From Pseudomonadota bacterium (lineage in GTDB: Bacteria > Desulfobacterota > Desulfovibrionia > Desulfovibrionales > Desulfovibrionaceae), in NCBI GenBank assembly GCA_023435825.1, contig JAEZMB010000025.1, forward strand, positions 1 through 24,031: a DNA stretch of 24,031 nt, read 5' to 3'. Both the position numbers and the translations under genes were made by a program. Below are positions 6,581 through 15,300 of the stretch, piece by piece. The notes under the pieces are model-generated. The model did no database searches and was not told the DNA's origin. It saw only the letters and a program-made list of their open reading frames with translations. Each line of letters starts with the position of its first letter. The stretch's first letter is position 1.

Positions 6581-7393
6581 TCATTTGCCGAGGATGTCCT
6601 TGAAATGCTTGGCGCGCAAGGCCTCAAGCGTGCCATCGGCCTTGATGGAGGCAATATACATCTCGACGTATTGCCACAGGTCGAAATCGCCTTTTTGCAT
6701 GGCGATGCAGAACGGCTCGTAGGTGAAGGGCGTGAGCAGGGCCTTGGTGGTCTCGGGGTGCTGTTTCTGGTGCTTGGCGATGGAAATCTGGTCGTAGATG
6801 AAGGCGTCGGCCCGGCCGGCGGCCACGTCGGCGGCGCAGGCGGTCTCGTCCTGGTAGCGGTTGATGGTGGCCTTGGGGAAGCGTTTGGTGGCCACGATGT
6901 CGGCGGTGGTGCCGGTCTTGACGGCGATGATCCGCCCGGGACGGTCGAGGCCGGCGGCGTCGGTCAGGTCCGGGGCTTTCTGGACGCTGGTCAGGATGCA
7001 CAGCCCGGTAGTGAAATACGGCGAGGAGAAGGTGATGGTCTTGGCCCGCTCCAGGGTGCCGGTGATGCCGGAAATGATCAGGTCGATCTTGCCCGAGGTG
7101 AGCGCCGGGATGAGTCCGGTCCACTCCATGTCCTTGATTTCGAGTTCCACCCCCAGGCGTTCGGCCAGGGTCCGGGCGATGTCCACGTCAAAGCCCACGG
7201 GCTTGCCCTTTTCATCGACATATTCGAAGGGCCAGAATTTGAGTTCCATGCCGACGACGAGTTTGCCGCGTTTGACGATCTGGCGCAGGGCACTGCCTTC
7301 GTAGATGTCGTAGGGGGTTATGGCCAGGGCTGTGCCGCAGCACATGGTGAGGGCCACGAAGGCCAGGCACACGACGCGTATGAAACGGATCAT
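6581..7393 (-). CDS. Periplasmic amino-acid-type solute-binding protein (ABC transporter)
   Basis: A 270-residue member of the SBP_bac_3 (family 3) group. A signal peptide with a hydrophobic core and ALA at about residue 24 precedes the mature domain. Family features are ALRQIVKRGKLVVGMELKFWPFEY (start of the first lobe), VGFDVDIARTLAERLG, DLIISGITGTLERAKTITFSSPY (ligand-site region), and VKTGTTADIVATKRFPKA (second lobe). The aromatic/acidic pocket and the Arg in TLERAK fit binding of an amino acid carboxylate, but the ligand cannot be named. GGAGAA precedes ATG 7393. It is the first gene of the minus-strand unit running to 4580, consistent with a binding protein that needs the highest expression. 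Confidence 0.94.
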   Translation of the reverse strand: MIRFIRVVCLAFVALTMCCGTALAITPYDIYEGSALRQIVKRGKLVVGMELKFWPFEYVDEKGKPVGFDVDIARTLAERLGVELEIKDMEWTGLIPALTSGKIDLIISGITGTLERAKTITFSSPYFTTGLCILTSVQKAPDLTDAAGLDRPGRIIAVKTGTTADIVATKRFPKATINRYQDETACAADVAAGRADAFIYDQISIAKHQKQHPETTKALLTPFTYEPFCIAMQKGDFDLWQYVEMYIASIKADGTLEALRAKHFKDILGK

Positions 7394-7483
7394 GGCGTTT
7401 CTCCGGGGTTGGGGTTGCCAGGAGCGGGAAGGCCGCCCTACAGGAAGGCGTAGCAGAAAAACGGCGAAAAGAAACCTGTCGAC

Positions 7484-7511
7484 GCGACAAGAGTAGGGCA
7501 GGCTGGATAAC
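7484..7511 (+). promoter_or_regulatory. Possible sigma-70 promoter for the lipoprotein gene
   Basis: GCGACA at 7484-7489 and GATAAC at 7506-7511 are 16 bases apart, each matching four of six consensus positions. They lie 19 bases before ATG 7531 in the divergent gap with the solute-binding-protein gene. The match is moderate and could be chance. Confidence 0.3.
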
Positions 7512-7530
7512 GGGGCAAGGAGGAAGGGAC

Positions 7531-8004
7531 ATGCCTGGACGGATGCTGTGGCTGGCCTTGGCGATGGCGGTGGTTGTGGCGGGCTGCTTCGCGCCCCGGG
7601 CCGAGACGTCGGCCCGGGGCTGGCGACCCGACGGGCCGGGCGGGCGCACCCTGTCCCAGCTCCTGGCCCTGTCGCCCGGCATCGCCTCCACGACCTGGGA
7701 ATCCTTCGCCGGCCCGGCGGGAGTGACGGAGGTGCGGCTGACGGCGGAATACGCCGTGCCCCGTCTGGCCGCGGCCTGTCCCGCGCCCCCGGCCGCCCAG
7801 GAGACGGCGGCCCGGGCGTTTCTCATTCTCGGGCTGACGGTGACGCCGGCCGGGCAGGTGGATTTCGCCTACGCCGAGGCCCGGGGGTACGCCGCCTCGG
7901 GAGCCTGGCAATCCACGCCGCTGGACATCGGCGTGGTGGCCGATCTGGTGGCCCGGGCCGCCGTGCTGCCCTGCGCGGCGCTCACCTTGCCCAAGGGCTC
8001 CTAG
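7531..8004 (+). CDS. Small predicted lipoprotein of unknown function
   Basis: A 157-residue protein starting at ATG 7531 after a strong AAGGAGGAAGGG ribosome-binding region. The N-terminus is a lipoprotein signal with lipobox VAGC, acylated Cys at residue 19. The mature chain is Ala/Gly/Pro-rich and has two more cysteines (in AAACPAPPA and VLPCAAL) that could form a periplasmic disulfide. Mid-region text such as FLILGLTVTPAGQVDFAYAEARGY suggests a beta-rich fold. I do not recognise a family. It is divergent from the ABC-transport unit and precedes the hybrid kinase by 106 bases on the same strand, so it may share a transcript with the kinase, perhaps as a sensory accessory; that is speculative. 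Confidence 0.78.
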   Translation: MPGRMLWLALAMAVVVAGCFAPRAETSARGWRPDGPGGRTLSQLLALSPGIASTTWESFAGPAGVTEVRLTAEYAVPRLAAACPAPPAAQETAARAFLILGLTVTPAGQVDFAYAEARGYAASGAWQSTPLDIGVVADLVARAAVLPCAALTLPKGS

Positions 8005-8110
8005 CGGTTGGCCGGCGGTCTCAGCCCCGCTCTTGGGCATTGCCTGACAGGCGGCATTGGCGCATAACGAAAGCCGTTCCCTTCTCCCTTAACCGCCCCG
8101 AGGTCAGCCG

Positions 8111-10096
8111 TTGCCAGGACATGCCGCGCCCGATGCCGCGAAGACCTACGACGAGCTCCTGACGGAGCTGGCGTCGGTCCGGGAAAAAGCCCGCCAGCAA
8201 CAGAAACTCCTTTTGACGTCCACGGATTTCTTCCATCGCTGCTCCCGATCCCCCTTTGAGGCCTATGCCATCGATTGGATGGAAGGTCAGGTCGAGACGG
8301 TGCTGGGCCGTGACGAAGACACGGTCAGGGCCTTTGGCTGTTGGCTGCATTTTGTCCATCCCGACGACGTCCAGCGGCTCGGGGCGCACCTGCTGTCCCT
8401 CAAGCCCGGCGATGTGGGCGAGCAGGAGTTCCGCTTCGTGCGCCAGGACGGCGGCGTCCGCTGGGTCACCGAACGGTATCGTTGCGAATTCGATGCGGCC
8501 AACAAGCGCTATGTCCTGTACGGCGCCATCAAGGACATCACCGACCGCAAAAAGGACGAGGCCCTCATGCGGGCCATGCTGGCCAATCTCCCCCTGGATT
8601 TCTGGGCCAGGGACCTGGTCGGCCGGGTCATCCTGCAAAGCGACATCAGCCAGGCCCTGTGGGGCGATCTCACCCAGGCCGCCGGGGATATGGACGTGTC
8701 GGCCGACACCCTGGCCCGCTGGCGGGACAACGCCGCCAAGGCCTACGCCGGGCAACGGGTCGACGCCGAGGCCGAATACCGCCTTCCCGGCGGCGACGAG
8801 GTCTTCTGCCACGAAATGCTGGCCCCCATCCGCAACCGGGGCGAGATCGTGGGGATCATGGGCGTCAACGTGGATCTCACCGACCGTCGGCACATGGAGC
8901 GCGACCTGCGCGCCGCCAAGGAGGGGGCCGAAGCGGCCAATCAGGCGAAGTCGGAATTCCTGGCCAATATGAGCCATGAGGTCCGCACGCCATTAAACGG
9001 CATCCTGAGCACGCTGCAGTTGCTGGGAACCACGCCCCTTGACGCCGAGCAGCAGGAATACCTTTTCGCCGCCATCAAATCGTCCCATCGCCTGACCCAG
9101 CTGCTGTCCGACATCCTCGACCTGACGAAGATAGAGGCCGGCAAGCTGCCTTGCCGGGAGAGCCGTTTCGAGTTCAGCCAGTTGCGGCGGGCGGTGCTGG
9201 AATTGTTCGCCAAGGCCGCCAGCGACAAGGGCGTGGGCCTGGTCTTCGCCATAAGCGACGACATGCCCCGGTGGCTGGTGGGCGATGAAGCTCGATTGCG
9301 GCAGATCCTGTTCAATCTGGTGGGCAATGCGGTGAAGTTCACCCTCCAGGGCCAGGTGAGCATCGAGGCGAAGCCGCTGCCGTCAGCCGGCGGCGACCGG
9401 CTGCAGGTGCTTTTCACCGTCAGCGACACCGGGATCGGCATCCCCGACGACCAGCTGCAATATGTCTTCGAGCCCTTCAGCCAGATCGAAGGTTCCTATA
9501 CCCGGCGCTTCCAGGGCGCGGGGCTGGGGCTGTCCATTGTCCGCAAGCTGGTGCGTATGCTTGGCGGCGAGCTGGCCGTGGACAGCACGGAAGGGGGCGG
9601 GACCACGATGTACTGCTCGATTCCGCTCAAGCGCCACGACGCGGTTGTTGACGCCTGCGCCCCGACGGCCGCCCAGGCCGGGCCGCCCCGGGCGCTGACG
9701 ATTCTCATGGCCGAGGACGAAGCCGTCAGCCTCATGGCCGCACGCCGGATGCTGGAGAAGGCCGGGCACCAGGTCGTGCCGGCCCACAACGGCCAGGAAG
9801 CCCTCACGCTTCTGGCCGAACAGGCCATTGATGTGATTTTGATGGACGTCCAGATGCCGGTTCTCGACGGCGTGGCCGCTGCCCGTCGCATCCGGCAGGG
9901 CCAGGCCGGCCCGGACAAGGCCGGCGTGCCCATCATCGCCGTCACGGCCTACGCCATGCCGGGCGACAAGGAACGGTTCCTGGCCGCCGGCATCGACGAC
10001 TACGTGACCAAGCCCATGGGCCTTGTGGAATTGCAGGCCGCCATCGACCGGGTAAGGGCCGCTGTCCGGCCGGGCTTGTCGCCCGGGCCGGCCTGA
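8111..10096 (+). CDS. Hybrid sensor histidine kinase with PAS domains and C-terminal receiver
   Basis: A 661-residue cytoplasmic kinase without obvious membrane segments. Two PAS-like modules occupy roughly 40-145 (ending YGAIKDITDRKKDE) and 155-262 (ending GVNVDLTDRRHMERDL). HisKA follows, with phosphoacceptor H289 in NMSHEVRTPLNG. HATPase_c has the N box FNLVGNAVKFT (401-411), G1 DTGIGIP (439-445) and G2 GAGLGLSIV (469-477). The receiver has E535-D536, phosphoacceptor D579 in ILMDVQMP and K634. No Hpt domain is present, so phosphate must pass through a separate Hpt protein or the REC acts in cis. The start is TTG 8111, seven bases after GAGG; the first in-frame ATG would remove part of PAS1. 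It converges on motA and has no adjacent regulator. Confidence 0.94.
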   Translation: MPGHAAPDAAKTYDELLTELASVREKARQQQKLLLTSTDFFHRCSRSPFEAYAIDWMEGQVETVLGRDEDTVRAFGCWLHFVHPDDVQRLGAHLLSLKPGDVGEQEFRFVRQDGGVRWVTERYRCEFDAANKRYVLYGAIKDITDRKKDEALMRAMLANLPLDFWARDLVGRVILQSDISQALWGDLTQAAGDMDVSADTLARWRDNAAKAYAGQRVDAEAEYRLPGGDEVFCHEMLAPIRNRGEIVGIMGVNVDLTDRRHMERDLRAAKEGAEAANQAKSEFLANMSHEVRTPLNGILSTLQLLGTTPLDAEQQEYLFAAIKSSHRLTQLLSDILDLTKIEAGKLPCRESRFEFSQLRRAVLELFAKAASDKGVGLVFAISDDMPRWLVGDEARLRQILFNLVGNAVKFTLQGQVSIEAKPLPSAGGDRLQVLFTVSDTGIGIPDDQLQYVFEPFSQIEGSYTRRFQGAGLGLSIVRKLVRMLGGELAVDSTEGGGTTMYCSIPLKRHDAVVDACAPTAAQAGPPRALTILMAEDEAVSLMAARRMLEKAGHQVVPAHNGQEALTLLAEQAIDVILMDVQMPVLDGVAAARRIRQGQAGPDKAGVPIIAVTAYAMPGDKERFLAAGIDDYVTKPMGLVELQAAIDRVRAAVRPGLSPGPA

Positions 10097-10262
10097 GGCG
10101 TCGGGGCCGGCCTCGCCGCGCCCCCCCGAGGCGAATCCCGCGACAGTCCTTGGCGACGCCCTGTCCCCATGACCGCGACTGGCCGTTTGGTTGCGACAGC
10201 CGGCCCTAACCGGCGTGGCCGCCGGGAGGCCGGCCCCGGCAATCAGGGCTGTCCGCCCGCCG

Positions 10263-11129
10263 TTACTTGCCCTTGCTGGCCTTGATGGCTTCTTCGAGCT
10301 GTTCGAAGGTCGGACGGTAGTGGATGGGGATGGCCCGGCGGCCGGCTTCCAGGGCCACGGGCGGCGGGTTGCCGCCGACGAACGACCCCAGCGAGGCCTT
10401 GGCCACCAGCAGGATGTGCTCGATCTCCTTGGCCCGGAACTCCAGGTTGGTGGAGATGGGGCCGATGAAGCCGTAGGCCAGTAAAACGCCCATGAACGTG
10501 CCGACCAGGGCCGCGCCGATGCTGTGGCCCAGCACTTCGGCCGGTTCGTTGAGTTTGCCCATGGTGATGACGACGCCCAGAACGCAGGCCACGATGCCCA
10601 GCGCAGGCATGCCGTCGGCCACCTTGCTGATGCTGTGGGAGGGGATGAGCAGCTCGTGGACGGTGGACTCGATGTCGGCGTCCATGATGTTGTCGAACTC
10701 ATGGGCCTCGATGTTGACCGTGGAGAAGATGCGCATGGTGTCGCAGATGAAAAGCAGCACTTCGTGGTTTTTCTTGTTCTTGGCGAAGTCGCTGAAGATC
10801 GGGCTTTCCGCCGGCCGCTCCACGTCTTTTTCGATGGCGACCAGGCCTTCGCGGCGGATCTTCATGTACAGGCCCGACAAGGTGACGAGCAGGGTGGTGT
10901 AGTAGGCCTTGCTCGTGATCATGCCGCCAAAGATGGACATCGCGCCCTTGAGGGTGTGGGTGATGACGTCCTTGGGCGAGCTGATGACGAACGCCCCGAG
11001 CGCGCCGCCGGCGATCATGAGCAGTTCCGGCGGGGCGGCCGACAGGATCAGGTCGAAGTTGCCCTTTTCCAGGATGAAGCCGGAAAGGATGCAGCCGATG
11101 ACGATGATGATGCCGAGTATTGCGAACAT
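10263..11129 (-). CDS. motA: Flagellar motor stator protein MotA
   Basis: A 288-residue inner-membrane stator subunit that with MotB forms the ion channel driving flagellar rotation. Four hydrophobic segments are visible: about 1-20, 34-50, 170-190 and 203-225. The conserved stator prolines are P175 (ADGMPALGIV) and P224 (FIGPIST). The cytoplasmic loop carries KIRREGLVAIE near 90-100, the region that interacts with FliG. Length and layout fit the proton-type MotA group, though ion specificity cannot be read reliably. AGGACC lies upstream of ATG 11129. It follows motB by 27 bases, the reverse of the common motA-motB order. Confidence 0.96.
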   Translation of the reverse strand: MFAILGIIIVIGCILSGFILEKGNFDLILSAAPPELLMIAGGALGAFVISSPKDVITHTLKGAMSIFGGMITSKAYYTTLLVTLSGLYMKIRREGLVAIEKDVERPAESPIFSDFAKNKKNHEVLLFICDTMRIFSTVNIEAHEFDNIMDADIESTVHELLIPSHSISKVADGMPALGIVACVLGVVITMGKLNEPAEVLGHSIGAALVGTFMGVLLAYGFIGPISTNLEFRAKEIEHILLVAKASLGSFVGGNPPPVALEAGRRAIPIHYRPTFEQLEEAIKASKGK

Positions 11130-11156
11130 GGTTGGTCCTGTCTTGCGCCCCGGCCG

Positions 11157-12197
11157 TTAAAACTGGCCCTCGGTGGACTTGTCGTAGATGGTGTTGATCT
11201 GTTTTTCCAGCACTTCGCCCACGTCCGGGGTGCGCGGCGGGGCGGGCTTGGCCGGCGCGCCGGAACCCGTGCCGCCAGCGCCGCGTTCGCCTTCCCTGGG
11301 CGGGCGGAACAGCAGCAGGCTGATGCGCCGGTTTTTCGGGTCGTAGGGCTTGCCGGGCACGTAGGGACGGGTGTCGGAATAGCCGGTGACCTCGGCCACG
11401 GCGTCGGGATTAAGGCCCGCGCCGACCATGAAGCGGCGGGCGGCCAGGGCCCGGCCGGCCGAAAGATCCCAGTTGGAATAGGCCCCGGAATAGCGGTAGG
11501 CGTCGGTATGGCCCTCGATGGCCACCTTGACGCCTTCCTTGCGAATGACGTCGGTGACGGCGGCCAGGATGCGCTGGGCGTCGGGGAGCAGGGCCACGCC
11601 GCCGAGGTCGTAAAGAGGCCGATCGGCCTTGTCCATGATCTCGACGCGCACCTTGTCCTTGTCCTGGGTGACGGACACCTGTCCGGCCAGTTCGGGCACG
11701 GCTTTTTCCAGCGCCTGTTCGATCTGCTGCTCCAGGGCCTGGGCCTGGGCGGCGGCGGCGGCCTCGGCCTTGGCTTGCGCCTTGGCCAGGGCGTCGGCCT
11801 CGGCCTTGGTCTTGGGCGCTTCGTGCTTGCCGCCGGCCATGTCGCCGGCGTTCTGGCCCTGGCCGCCGGTGGGTTCCTTGCCGCCCCGGTCGATGGCCAC
11901 GTCGGGCCGTTCCTCGCCGGAGCCGACCACGGCGGCCGGGGGGCCCACGCCGCCGACGTCGAGGAGGGTGGCCGACGGGCCGGGATTGTTGAACAGGCTG
12001 AACTCGTTGAAATATTGGGCGATTTCTTCCTTTTTTTCCTGTGGGGCGTTGCTTAGCAGCCACATGAGCAGGAAAAACGCCATCATGGCCGTGACGAGGT
12101 CGGCATAGGCGACCTTCCACGAGCCGCCATGGGCGCCGGCCGAGATCTTCTTGATCTTCTTGATGATGATGTTTTTTTTGTGTTCGGCCTCGGCCAT
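11157..12197 (-). CDS. motB: Flagellar motor stator protein MotB
   Basis: A 346-residue stator subunit with a Lys-rich cytoplasmic N-terminus, one transmembrane helix (about 29-49) carrying the ion-binding D33 in WKVAYADLVTAMMAF, and a C-terminal OmpA/MotB peptidoglycan-binding domain (about 185-298) with VAIEGHTDAYR, LSAGRALAARRF and NRRISLLLF. Between them lies a long variable linker: a Gly/Pro stretch (70-130) and an Ala/Gln/Lys/Glu segment (130-168) likely to be a coiled helix. The tail after 300 is Pro/Gly-rich. GGAGGGG precedes ATG 12197. A sigma-28-like promoter at 12216-12242 points into the gene. It is the first gene of the motB-motA pair. Confidence 0.96.
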   Translation of the reverse strand: MAEAEHKKNIIIKKIKKISAGAHGGSWKVAYADLVTAMMAFFLLMWLLSNAPQEKKEEIAQYFNEFSLFNNPGPSATLLDVGGVGPPAAVVGSGEERPDVAIDRGGKEPTGGQGQNAGDMAGGKHEAPKTKAEADALAKAQAKAEAAAAAQAQALEQQIEQALEKAVPELAGQVSVTQDKDKVRVEIMDKADRPLYDLGGVALLPDAQRILAAVTDVIRKEGVKVAIEGHTDAYRYSGAYSNWDLSAGRALAARRFMVGAGLNPDAVAEVTGYSDTRPYVPGKPYDPKNRRISLLLFRPPREGERGAGGTGSGAPAKPAPPRTPDVGEVLEKQINTIYDKSTEGQF

Positions 12198-12215
12198 GAC
12201 CCCTCCGTCGCCATC

Positions 12216-12242
12216 CTATCGGCCGCGCGGGCAAAACCGTTA
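12216..12242 (-). promoter_or_regulatory. Sigma-28 (FliA)-type flagellar promoter of motB-motA
   Basis: On the minus strand TAAC (12239-12242) is separated by exactly 15 bases from GCCGATAG (12216-12223), each one mismatch from the FliA consensus TAAA-N15-GCCGATAA. Transcription would begin near 12208-12211, giving a very short leader that still contains GGAGGGG. The position just before a motor operon supports the call. Confidence 0.72.
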
Positions 12243-12298
12243 GGGGACGGTCGTCTAGGGCCTTTTGTTACGCAGGAGCGGGGGAAAGGGCAACTCTT

Positions 12299-12331
12299 CC
12301 CTCCGCCATCGCCTGTGCCGATGGCGGAGGG
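12299..12331. terminator. Perfect 13-bp stem-loop downstream of the autotransporter
   Basis: CCCTCCGCCATCG (12299-12311) and CGATGGCGGAGGG (12319-12331) form a perfect stem with a 7-base loop, 32 bases past the autotransporter stop and upstream of the motB promoter on the same strand. There is no T tract on either side, so it is not a classical intrinsic terminator. It may assist Rho-dependent ending or protect the 3' end of the long autotransporter message. Confidence 0.6.
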
Positions 12332-12363
12332 GGCCCATGACAGCCGCCCGGCTTGGCTGCGGC

Positions 12364-15300
12364 CTAGAAAGAGAGCTTGAGGCCCACGCTGGCCGCCTGG
12401 GCGGCATAGCCGGGGCGGAAGAGTTCGACGCCGACCCGGGCCGTGGCCGCCAGGGAATCCGACAGGCCCACGGTCACTCCCAGGTCGACCAGGGCGGAAT
12501 TGTAGCGCTGGTCCTTGGTCTTGGCCTGGTAGGTGGACGACGGGGAGCCGATGAACGTGGCCACGATGTTTTGGGAGTCGCCAAGCCACTGGGCGCTCCA
12601 GGCCGCCCGCACTTCCGGCGTCACGTCGCCCATCGGGGTTTCAAACGTCCGGGAGACATGGCCCCCGAGCACCGTGTTGAGGGCCTGGGTGTCCCTGGCC
12701 CGCACGCTCTGGCCGACAGTGCCCGCGCCCTTTTCCGTGAAGCCGTTTTCGTGCAGCTGCTGCCAGGAGACCGAGGCCAACGGGCCGTAGGTGAAGTCCC
12801 CGGCCTTGAAGTCGTAGCCGCCCCCGAGGCTGGCGCTCAGGTTCCAGCCGTCCCAGTTGGCCTTGGCCGTATACTTTCCGGCCGGCAGCGGCAGGGCGCG
12901 CGAGGAGCGGAAGTTGTCGTAGGCTCCCCGCAGGCCGGCGTCGGCGTAGAAGCCCCCTTGGCGGTAGGCGGCGAGCAGGCCCAGGCTCCAGTCGTTGATC
13001 GTGCCCTGGCCGCCGCCTTCGCTGTGCAGGCTGATGGACTGGTTGACGTAGCCCGGGGCCAGGCCCAGGGTCAGCTCGGCGCTGGGGCGGTAAAGCAGGC
13101 CGCCGGTGATGCCGCCGGCCAGAGTGACGTAGCCGGTCTGGTCCGCGCTGCCCTGCTGGCTGGCCCGCAGCCCCAGAGGCTTGAGGAAGACGTCAAAGCG
13201 GCCAAGCGACAGCCGCTGGGAGTCGCTGCCGGCGTTGGCCCCGGGAATCCCGGCCGGGACGCCGCCATTGTCGGCATTCTGCGAGGCCACGGCGGCCGGT
13301 CCGAAGTTCAGGGCATTGGCCGCGGCCGCGCCTGCCTGGCCTTCATGCAGGCCGGCGCGTTGGGCCCCGGTCAGCAGGCGGCCGGCCTCGAACACGTTGC
13401 GGCTGAAGGTCGCGTAGTATTCAGGGCTCAGCACATTGAGCGCGTAGTCGGTCAGGGCGTTGGAGGCCGAGTACATGGCGTTGGTGCCGTAGGAATAGTC
13501 CAGGGATTTGATCAATGTGGCCATCTCGCCGGTGGCGCTGTAGGCCGCGGCGTCGAGGCCCGAGCCGACCGAGGAGGCCTGGGAGCTGGTGGCGGAGTTG
13601 GAATAGGACTGGCGCGCCAGGGTCACGGTGACGGCGTTGGCCGAGTAGACCGGCACGAAAACCCAGTTTTCCGGCGTGGCCCCGTAGGTCACGGTGGAAT
13701 ACGTGCCGGAGACGCCGCCAGCGGCGGTCAGCACGGTCCAGACGGTGCCGCTGTTGTAGTAGGTGTATTCCGGCTGAATGGAGATCGTGCCGCCAAGGGT
13801 GGCGCTGCCGGTGACGGCGATCAGGTCGTTGGCGCTGGGGGTGACGTCGCACACGTAGACGCCGGAGGCTCCCTGGGCGTAGTCGCCGGTGACGGTGAGG
13901 GTGCCGGGGGAATTGCCGGGAGCGACGCTGCCGTTGAGGTTCAGGTTGCTCACCGTGCCGACGCCGTTAAGCGTTGCGCCGTTATCGATGGCCAACGTGC
14001 CGCCCAGGGTGCTGCCGCTGACGAGGTGCAGGACGCCGGAATTTCGGCTGAGGGTCCCGGTGTAGGTGGAGCCGTTGAAGGTCGCGTCCAGGGTATCGGT
14101 CCCGGAGCCGGCCAGGGTGAGGTTGCCGGACCCGAGGAGGTTGCCGGCCAGGGTGACGGCGTTGCCGGTGTTGTCGATGGTCCCGCCGCCGGTGACGGTG
14201 ATGGGCCGGGAGGTGCTGACGGGGGCCGTGGTTTGCAGCGTGCCGCCGGCCAGGGCCAGCGCGCCGGTGGAAACGCCCAGGTTGGCGTCGCTGGAGATGG
14301 AGAGCGTGCCGCTGCTGATGGTGGTGCCGCCGGTGTAGCTGTTGGTCCCGGTCAGGGTCAGGGTGTTGCCGCCGGTCTTGGTGACCGCGCCGTCGCCGCT
14401 GATGGAGCCGGTGTAGGACAGGTCCCGGGAGGGGCTGAAATCGAGGATCGCGCCCGAGGAGATCGCCATCGAACTCGAAGCGTTCGCGCCCGAGAGGCTG
14501 AGCGTGCCCTGCTGGATGGTGGTCGGCCCGGTGTAGGTGTTGTCGCCGGTCAGCGCCAGGAGGCCGGAGCCGGTCTTGGTCAGGCCGCCGGTGCCGGAGA
14601 TCGTGCCGGAGAAGGTGTTGGCGGCGGTGTTGCCCACGGTCAGCGTCGCCGAACCCAGGGTCACCGCGCCGGAACCGGTCAGGCCGCCGACGACCTGGTT
14701 GTAATTGTTGAGGGCCAGGGTGCCGGCGGAGCTGACGTTCACGGTGGAGTTTGGCGAAAACGCGTTGGTCGCGCCGGCCTGGAGCGTGCCGGCCGTCACG
14801 GCGGTTTCGCCGGAGTAATCGCTGTTGCTGCCGGACAGGGTCAGGGTGCCCGTGCCGGTCTTGGTCACGCCGCCGGTGCCGGTGAGGGTGAAGTCGTTGA
14901 CGGCGGAATTGTTGGTCACGGTCAGCGTGGCCGAGCCGAGGAGCACCGTGCCCGTGCCGGACAGATCGACGATGGTCTGGTCGTAGTTGTTGAGGTCCAG
15001 GGTGCCGTTGGTGTTCACGGTCACGACGGAGTTTTGCGAGAAGGCGTTGGTCCCGCCGGCCCGCAACGTGCCCCCGTTGATGGTGGTGGCCCCGGAGTAG
15101 TCGTTGGTCCCGGACAGGGTCAAAACGCCGGTTCCGTCCTTGGTCAGGCCGCCCGTTCCGGTGATTGTTCCGGAAAATGCGCTGTTGGCGGCGCTGTTCA
15201 CGGTGAGCACACCGGAACCCAGGCTCACCGTGCCGGCGCCGGACAGGCCGCCGATGGTCTGGTTGAAATTATTGAGGTCCAGGGTTCCTGAGGCTCCCAC

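Noticed and set aside
10097..10262. Terminator between the convergent kinase and motA genes
   Set aside because: Several GC-rich inverted repeats can be drawn (for example GCCTCG with CGAGGC), but none has a good stem with a T tract.
12265..15291. 1008-codon plus-strand open frame opposite the autotransporter
   Set aside because: It is the antisense shadow of a GC-rich repetitive gene: Gly/Ala/Val/Gln-rich text, no start signal, no domain, while the minus strand has a signal peptide, known repeats and a beta-barrel.
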